A DNA stretch of 33,131 nucleotides, taken from DASQEH01 sp038239485 (GTDB taxonomy: Bacteria > Actinomycetota > Actinomycetes > Propionibacteriales > Nocardioidaceae). Under the pieces are notes generated by a model, which was not told where the DNA came from, ran no database searches, and worked only from the letters and a program-made list of their open reading frames with translations. The stretch is taken from NCBI GenBank assembly GCA_038239485.1, contig JBBSET010000045.1, positions 1-33,131 on the forward strand. Direction: 5' to 3'. Position numbers and translations under genes: made by a program. Of the stretch, positions 28,383-33,131 are shown in pieces (the stretch's first letter is position 1; every line of letters starts with the position of its first letter).

Positions 28383-29417
28383 ATGGCGCTCGTCCAGGCG
28401 CGCGGGTTGACGAAGACGTTCAAAGGCAAAGCCGCCGTCAGGGGGCTGTCGTTCGACGTCGTACCGGGCTCCGTCACCGGGTTCCTCGGACCCAACGGCG
28501 CCGGCAAGTCGACCACGATGCGACTGATGCTCGGCCTCGACAACGGCGAAGGTGTGACCACGTACGACGGCGTCGCCTACCGGGACCTGAGGGAGCCGCT
28601 CAGACATGTCGGGTCGGTCCTGGACGCCAAGCCGTTCCATCCCACCCGGAAGGCGGTCAACCATCTTCGGATGCTGGCGGTCTCCAACAACATCCCCACG
28701 ACCCGCGTCATCGAGGTCGTCAACATCGTCGGGCTCGGCGACGTCGCGAACGCGAAGCCGAAGACCTTCTCCCTCGGTATGGGACAGCGCCTCGGGATCG
28801 CGACGGCCTTGCTCGGAGACCCCGGCACCCTGATCCTCGACGAGCCGGCCAACGGCCTCGACCCCCAGGGCGTGCACTGGTTGCGGACGATGCTGAAAGC
28901 GCTGGCTCAGCAGGGCCGCTCGGTCTTCGTCTCGAGCCACCTGCTGTCAGAGATGGCGCTGATGGCCGACCATCTGGTCGTGATCGGTCGTGGCGCCCTG
29001 ATCGCCAGCGGGAAGATGTCGGACTTCATCTCGACCAGCCGCCGCAACGCGGTCATCATCAGGGTCGACGACCCCGAGCTACTGTCGCGCGAGCTGCGGG
29101 CACGTCGGGCCGCGGTCGTCGTCGAGCCCACCGGTGCGCTGGCCGTGACGGGGATGACCTCCGATGACGTGAGTCTCCTCGTCCACGAGCTGAACCTGCG
29201 AGTCTTCGAGCTGGCCAACCGCGAGGCGACCCTCGAGGAGGCGTTCCTCGACGCCACCTGCGCATCGGAGGAGTTCCGGGCCTCGATGGGCCTGGGTCCG
29301 GCGGCCACGCCTGGCGGCTACGGACCTCCGCCGCTGGGGTATGGCCCGCCGCCACCGGGCTATGGACCTCCGCCGCCCCAGTGGCCGGACGGCTCGGGCG
29401 AGGGGGAGCGACCGTGA
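28383..29417 (+). CDS. ABC transporter ATP-binding protein with GYGPPP-repeat tail
   Basis: The 344-residue protein is an ABC-2-type ATPase. Walker A is GPNGAGKST (36-44), the signature FSLGMGQRLGIA begins at 129, Walker B LILDEPANGLDP begins at 150, and the switch His is in VFVSSHLL. The linker domain after residue 220 resembles that of drug- or bacitracin-type exporters. The tail is unusual: a 7-residue unit GYGPPP(L/P) is repeated three times (21-bp DNA unit, 29316-29378), ending PPPQWPDGSGEGERP. This kind of Gly-Tyr-Pro stretch is common in membrane proteins but not in ATPases. The stop overlaps the permease GTG as GTGA, so ATPase and permease are coupled. Confidence 0.93.
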   Translation: MALVQARGLTKTFKGKAAVRGLSFDVVPGSVTGFLGPNGAGKSTTMRLMLGLDNGEGVTTYDGVAYRDLREPLRHVGSVLDAKPFHPTRKAVNHLRMLAVSNNIPTTRVIEVVNIVGLGDVANAKPKTFSLGMGQRLGIATALLGDPGTLILDEPANGLDPQGVHWLRTMLKALAQQGRSVFVSSHLLSEMALMADHLVVIGRGALIASGKMSDFISTSRRNAVIIRVDDPELLSRELRARRAAVVVEPTGALAVTGMTSDDVSLLVHELNLRVFELANREATLEEAFLDATCASEEFRASMGLGPAATPGGYGPPPLGYGPPPPGYGPPPPQWPDGSGEGERP

Positions 29418-30226
29418 CCGGCGCCCTGAAGTACGAGATGATGCGCATCCGTACCATCGCCTCGTCGTACTGGATGTCAGGGATAGCGATCGGGCTCACG
29501 GCTGCGATCACCTTCCTGCTCGCTCTGACCGTGCACAGCTCCAACTTCGACCAGGTCGGCATCACCAGCTCCGTCGTCACCAACATCGTTGTGCTGGGGG
29601 GTGGTGCGCTGCCCGCGATCCCGATCCTGGCCGCTGCATTCATGGCGGTCCTCGGCGCGCTGTCGATGGGTCATGAGTACCGGTACGGCACCAACAAGGC
29701 GACGCTGACAGCCGTCCCGGACCGGATCGCGGTGCTGGCGGCGAAGCTCATCGTGCTGGTTGTCTGGGTGGCCGCGGTGGTCATGGTCGCCCTTGTTATC
29801 GACATCGTGATCGCCTGGCTGTTCATGGACCACGTCAGTCTCGGCTCGTCGAGTGTGCGCCCCGTCTTCGCCTACCTCTTCTACTGTGAGGGGTTCGCGA
29901 TCGTCGGGCTGGGACTCGCGTCAGTGTTCCGCAACCAGACCGGCGCCCTGGTCGCCGTGCTCGTCTGGCCCTACGTGATCGAGCCCATCCTGTACGGAAT
30001 CCTGGCCGTCATCGCCAACAGCTCGCACGCGGGTGTCGGCAAGCTGACGAACCTGCTGCCCGCCTCGGCCGGTCGACGCACATTGTTCGACCCGTACGAC
30101 GTGTGGTCGGGATACAACGGCGCCGTGGACACCTGGGGGATCGGACCGAGCTTTCTGGTCTTCGCGGTGGGGATCGTCGCCTGCTTCGTTGCGGGGTCGG
30201 TGCTCTTCGTGACCCGCGACGCCTGA
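29414..30226 (+). CDS. ABC-2 type transporter permease
   Basis: The 270-residue protein is an ABC-2 permease: six hydrophobic segments, including SGIAIGLTAAITFLLAL, NIVVLGGGALPAIPILAAAFMAVLGALSMG, AAKLIVLVVWVAAVVMVALVIDIVIAWLF, FAIVGLGLASVFRNQTGALVAVLVWPYVI and SFLVFAVGIVACFVAGSVLFV. The MGHEYRYGTNKATLTAVPDR loop is a typical feature of ABC-2 exporters. The GTG at 29414 overlaps the ATPase stop by 4 nt, with GGGGGAG upstream; the natural start is MTGALKYEMMRI. Together with the ATPase it forms a two-gene exporter; the substrate cannot be inferred. Length is normal. Confidence 0.9.
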   Translation: MTGALKYEMMRIRTIASSYWMSGIAIGLTAAITFLLALTVHSSNFDQVGITSSVVTNIVVLGGGALPAIPILAAAFMAVLGALSMGHEYRYGTNKATLTAVPDRIAVLAAKLIVLVVWVAAVVMVALVIDIVIAWLFMDHVSLGSSSVRPVFAYLFYCEGFAIVGLGLASVFRNQTGALVAVLVWPYVIEPILYGILAVIANSSHAGVGKLTNLLPASAGRRTLFDPYDVWSGYNGAVDTWGIGPSFLVFAVGIVACFVAGSVLFVTRDA

Positions 30227-30270
30227 TCGCGAGCCTCCCGTAGAGGAGGGTCGAGGACTAGCCTGAAACC

Positions 30271-31902
30271 GTGCGCTCATACGCTGCCGGCCCCACCGAC
30301 ATCCCGCTCCTGACCGACACCATCGGAGCCAACCTGGAGCGGACGGTGGCCGCTCACGGCGACAACGAGGCCTTGGTCGAGCGGGCGTCGGGGCGTCGCT
30401 GGACGTACGCCGAGCTAGACGCCGACGTGAACGCCGTCGCGCGCGGCCTGATGGCGCGGGGCGTCGACAAGGGTGACCGCGTAGGCGTCTGGTCGCCGAA
30501 CTGCGCCGAGTGGGTCCTCACTCAGTACGCCACCGCGAAGATCGGCGCGATCCTGGTCAACATCAACCCTGCCTACCGCACACACGAGCTCTCCTTCGTG
30601 GTCAACCAGAGCGCCCTGCGGCTGCTCGTGGCCGCCGACTCCTACAAGACCAGCGACTACCGGGCAATGATCGAGGAGGTCCGCGCCGAGTGCCCGACGG
30701 TGCGCAAGGAGGTCTTCATCGGCACATCGGACTGGAACGAGCTGCTGGCCGCCGGGCGTGACCTGCCTGCGGACGCCGTCGCGGTCCGGATGGCCACGCT
30801 CGCCGCCACCGACGCGATCAACATCCAGTACACGTCGGGGACGACGGGCTTCCCCAAGGGCGCCACCCTGAGCCATCGCAACATCGTCAACAACGGGTAC
30901 TTCGTCACCGAGCTGATCAACTTCACCCCCGCCGACCGCCTCGCCATCCCGGTCCCGTTCTACCACTGCTTCGGCATGGTGATGGGCAACCTCGGATGCA
31001 CGACGCACGGAGCGACGATGGTGATCCCGGCCCCCAGCTTCGACCCGGTGGCCACCCTGCGGGCGGTCGAGGAGGAGCGATGTACGGGCGTCTACGGCGT
31101 CCCCACCATGTTCATCGCGATGCAGAACGACCCCGGCTTCGCCTCGTACGACCTCAGCTCCCTGCGGACCGGGCTGATGGCCGGCTCGCCGTGTCCGGCA
31201 GAGGTGATGAAGCGGTGCGTGGCCGACATGCACATGGCCGAGGTCGGGATCGCGTACGGCATGACCGAGACGTCGCCGGTGTCGACCCAGACCAGGAGTG
31301 ACGACGACCTGGAGCGCCGGGTGTCGACCATCGGCCAGGTCCACCCGCACGTAGAGATCAAGATCCTGGACCCGGTGAGCGGTGAGGTGGCCGAGCGCGG
31401 GACGACGGGGGAGTTCTGCACCCGCGGCTACTCGGTGATGCTCGGCTACTGGGACGCCCCTGACATGACCGCCGAGGCGATCGACGCGGACGGCTGGATG
31501 CACACCGGCGACCTCGCGGAGATGCGGCCGGACGGATACGTCAACATCGTCGGCCGGATCAAGGACATGGTGATCCGGGGAGGGGAGAACGTCTACCCCC
31601 GCGAGATCGAGGAGTTCCTCTACACCCATCCCGACATCGCCGATGTGCAGGTGGTCGGGGTTGCCGACGAACGATACGGCGAGGAACTCTGCGCCTGGAT
31701 CATGATGCGCGAGGGAGCTGAGCCGCTCGACGCCGCGCAGGTGCGCGCTTTCTCGCAAGGCAGGCTCGCGCACTTCAAGATCCCTCGGTACGTGCTCATC
31801 GTCGACGAGTTCCCGATGACGGTGACCGGGAAGATCCGCAAGGTGGAGATGCGCCGCCGCTCGCTGGACCAGCTCGGTCTGGCGTCGCCAGTACAGCAGT
31901 GA
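30271..31902 (+). CDS. AMP-binding acyl-CoA synthetase (FadD-like)
   Basis: The 543-residue protein is an ANL-superfamily acyl-CoA synthetase that activates a fatty or other carboxylic acid with ATP and CoA. All core motifs are present: YTSGTTGFPKG (about 187-197), IPVPFYHCFGMVMG, GIAYGMTETSPVST, the hinge GRIKDMVIRGGENVYPREIEEFL, and TGKIRK with the adenylation lysine at the C-terminus. TGDLAEMRPDG is the Asp that binds ribose. The GTG at 30271 is preceded by TAGCCT and 6 nt (GAAACC), the pattern of a leaderless mRNA. The acyl chain length is unknown. A 13-bp palindrome lies 5 bp after the stop. Confidence 0.92.
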   Translation: MRSYAAGPTDIPLLTDTIGANLERTVAAHGDNEALVERASGRRWTYAELDADVNAVARGLMARGVDKGDRVGVWSPNCAEWVLTQYATAKIGAILVNINPAYRTHELSFVVNQSALRLLVAADSYKTSDYRAMIEEVRAECPTVRKEVFIGTSDWNELLAAGRDLPADAVAVRMATLAATDAINIQYTSGTTGFPKGATLSHRNIVNNGYFVTELINFTPADRLAIPVPFYHCFGMVMGNLGCTTHGATMVIPAPSFDPVATLRAVEEERCTGVYGVPTMFIAMQNDPGFASYDLSSLRTGLMAGSPCPAEVMKRCVADMHMAEVGIAYGMTETSPVSTQTRSDDDLERRVSTIGQVHPHVEIKILDPVSGEVAERGTTGEFCTRGYSVMLGYWDAPDMTAEAIDADGWMHTGDLAEMRPDGYVNIVGRIKDMVIRGGENVYPREIEEFLYTHPDIADVQVVGVADERYGEELCAWIMMREGAEPLDAAQVRAFSQGRLAHFKIPRYVLIVDEFPMTVTGKIRKVEMRRRSLDQLGLASPVQQ

Positions 31903-31907
31903 GCCGA

Positions 31908-31922
31908 CTTACCGTGTAAGGT
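31908..31922 (+). promoter_or_regulatory. Palindrome and -10-like element before the YihY gene
   Basis: CTTAC-CGT-GTAAG (31908-31920) is a perfect 5-bp dyad with a 3-bp spacer, 5 bp past the acyl-CoA synthetase stop. TACCGT (31910-31915) and TAAGGT (31917-31922) are TAnnnT -10 candidates within it. The site could be a TetR-type operator for the downstream gene; the regulator is unknown. Confidence 0.35.
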
Positions 31923-32016
31923 GTCGTGTTCGCCCGTGTTGTGGCGACACCGTCGACTCGACCTGTCGGCGACACCTGCCTGCGGCTGCGGCCCACGACA
32001 CCTGGATGTGCCAACC

Positions 32017-33000
32017 ATGTCATCGTCACAGACCACCACCACGACCCAAGCGAACCGCGACGCCCCGGGTTCCGACGCCGAGACGCCCGCCCAGATCCCT
32101 CCCAAGGGCTGGTTCCAGATCCTCCGGCGAAGCTTCAAAGAGATCAGTGACGACCACCTGACGCTCGTCGCCGGCGGCGTGGCGTACACCTGGTTCCTCG
32201 CCCTGTTTCCCGGGCTGATCGGCGCCGTGCTGATCTACGGGCTCGTCACGACGCCCGCCGAGGTCACCAGCCAGGTGGCCAACATGGCGAGCAGCCTCCC
32301 GCACAGCGCCCAGAACCTGCTGACCCACCAGCTCAAGAGCATCACGCGGGGCAGCAGCGGCGGCGTGGGGATCGGCTTGGTCATCAGTATCGCGCTGGCG
32401 CTGTGGAGTGCGTCTGCGGGGATGGCCGGCTTGGTCGAGGCTCTCAACATCGCCTACGACGAGGACGAGGAGCGCAACTTCGTCGTCAAACGTGGCCTCG
32501 CCATCTTGCTGACGATCGGCTTCATCATCTTCATCGCCATCGCCGTCAGCCTCGTTGCGGTCTTCCCCGTGGTGCTGTCGCATCTCGGTACCAACATCGT
32601 GGTGACGATCCTCGCCCAGATCGTGCGATGGGCCGTCCTCGTCGTCGCCGGAGTGGTGGCCTTGGCCCTGCTGTACCGCATCGGTCCCGACCGCGACGCC
32701 CCGGCGTTCGCCTGGCTCTCGCTCGGCTCGGTCGTCGCTACCGTCATCTGGATCCTCGCCTCAGTGGGCTTCTCGTTCTACGTCAACAACTTCGGCAGCT
32801 ATGGCAAGACGTATGGCGCCCTCGCCGGCGTCGTCGTGCTGCTGCTCTGGTTCTGGATCACGGCCCTCGTTGTACTGCTGGGCGCCGAGATCAACGCCGA
32901 GACGGAGGCGCAGACAGCGGCCGATACGACCAAGGGCGAGCCGCAGCCGATCGGCTCTCGTGGCGCCGTCAAGGCTGACCAGCCGCCACCGGCCAGCTGA
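32017..33000 (+). CDS. YihY/BrkB family membrane protein
   Basis: The 327-residue protein is a YihY/virulence factor BrkB family integral membrane protein (formerly called ribonuclease BN). The family pattern is clear: GWFQILRRSFKEISDDHLTLVAGGVAYTWFLALFPGLIGAVLIYGL, LALWSASAGMAGLVEALNIAYDEDEERNFVVKRGLAILLTIGF, PVVLSHLGTNIVVTI, LLYRIGPDRDAPAFAWLSLGSVVATVIWILASVGFSFYVNNFGSYGKTYGALAGVVVLLLWFWITALVVLLGAEINAE. There are about six helices. The function is not settled; it is not a proven RNase. The ATG at 32017 starts a low-complexity SSSQTTTTTQAN head. A GTG at 31921 would add 32 residues with no family similarity, so it is less likely. Confidence 0.92.
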   Translation: MSSSQTTTTTQANRDAPGSDAETPAQIPPKGWFQILRRSFKEISDDHLTLVAGGVAYTWFLALFPGLIGAVLIYGLVTTPAEVTSQVANMASSLPHSAQNLLTHQLKSITRGSSGGVGIGLVISIALALWSASAGMAGLVEALNIAYDEDEERNFVVKRGLAILLTIGFIIFIAIAVSLVAVFPVVLSHLGTNIVVTILAQIVRWAVLVVAGVVALALLYRIGPDRDAPAFAWLSLGSVVATVIWILASVGFSFYVNNFGSYGKTYGALAGVVVLLLWFWITALVVLLGAEINAETEAQTAADTTKGEPQPIGSRGAVKADQPPPAS

Positions 33001-33032
33001 TATGTGGGTCCCGTCTGTCAAGAGGGCATAGC

Positions 33033-33068
33033 GAGGCGGCCTCCTCGTGGCTTCGGGGAGGCCGCCTC
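33033..33068 (+). terminator. Terminator after the YihY gene
   Basis: GAGGCGGCCTCC (33033-33044) and GGAGGCCGCCTC (33057-33068) form a perfect 12-bp stem with a 12-nt loop, 32 bp past the stop. TGTTCCC follows, a weak U-rich stretch. No gene is visible from here to the window end. Confidence 0.75.
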
Positions 33069-33131
33069 TGTTCCCGGTCGAGGGTGTGAGCGCCCAGCGT
33101 GTCTGGCGACGCGCGGTCATGCTGATATGCG

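Overview
This window is high-GC actinobacterial chromosome. The evidence is the gene content: Lsr2, a DUF5709 protein, DUF3263, a CGNR zinc-finger protein, an XPB-type helicase next to a helicase C-terminal-domain protein, HelD, and a free-standing groEL with an HrcA/CIRCE operator. Codons end strongly in G or C, GTG starts are common, and several genes look leaderless. The style fits Nocardioidaceae or a nearby Propionibacteriales family; that assignment is inference from memory. I see no phage, IS element, CRISPR array, tRNA or rRNA.

Layout. 1-5800: the end of an SPFH/band-7 gene, an SDR oxidoreductase, lsr2, a DoxX membrane protein, a beta-propeller glycosidase-like protein overlapping a sulfotransferase tail to tail, then a CDF metal transporter coupled to a DUF5709 gene. 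5800-10011: ung and the trehalose genes otsA and otsB, with DUF3263 and LytR_C genes between them and a palindromic site in the divergent promoter region. 10019-11844: a SAM-I riboswitch controlling a threonine-synthase-like PLP enzyme and a MoaD/ThiS-like sulfur carrier. 11896-14311: an acetyltransferase, a CIRCE-type operator and a groEL interrupted by one in-frame TAA. 14475-20877: an acetyltransferase, a small membrane protein, an M19 dipeptidase with a MobA-like nucleotidyltransferase, two unknown genes, cutC, a DUF4031/LD-carboxypeptidase fusion and an HD phosphohydrolase. 20953-28304: all minus strand, with HelD, an HTH regulator, XPB helicase, CGNR protein and a shortened helicase-associated protein. 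28383-33000: an ABC-2 transporter pair, an acyl-CoA synthetase and a YihY/BrkB membrane protein.

The most interesting system is the SAM-riboswitch operon at 10093-11817. A SAM-OFF switch makes little sense for threonine synthesis but good sense for homocysteine/methionine synthesis. The partner gene encodes a carrier ending in Gly-Gly, the hallmark of a protein thiocarboxylate sulfur donor. I propose that the threonine-synthase homologue is a sulfur-carrier-dependent homocysteine synthase, analogous to the CysM/CysO pair for cysteine. The riboswitch P1 stem can be extended to pair with the Shine-Dalgarno sequence, which suggests direct translational control. The second striking point is the single nonsense codon in an otherwise intact groEL.
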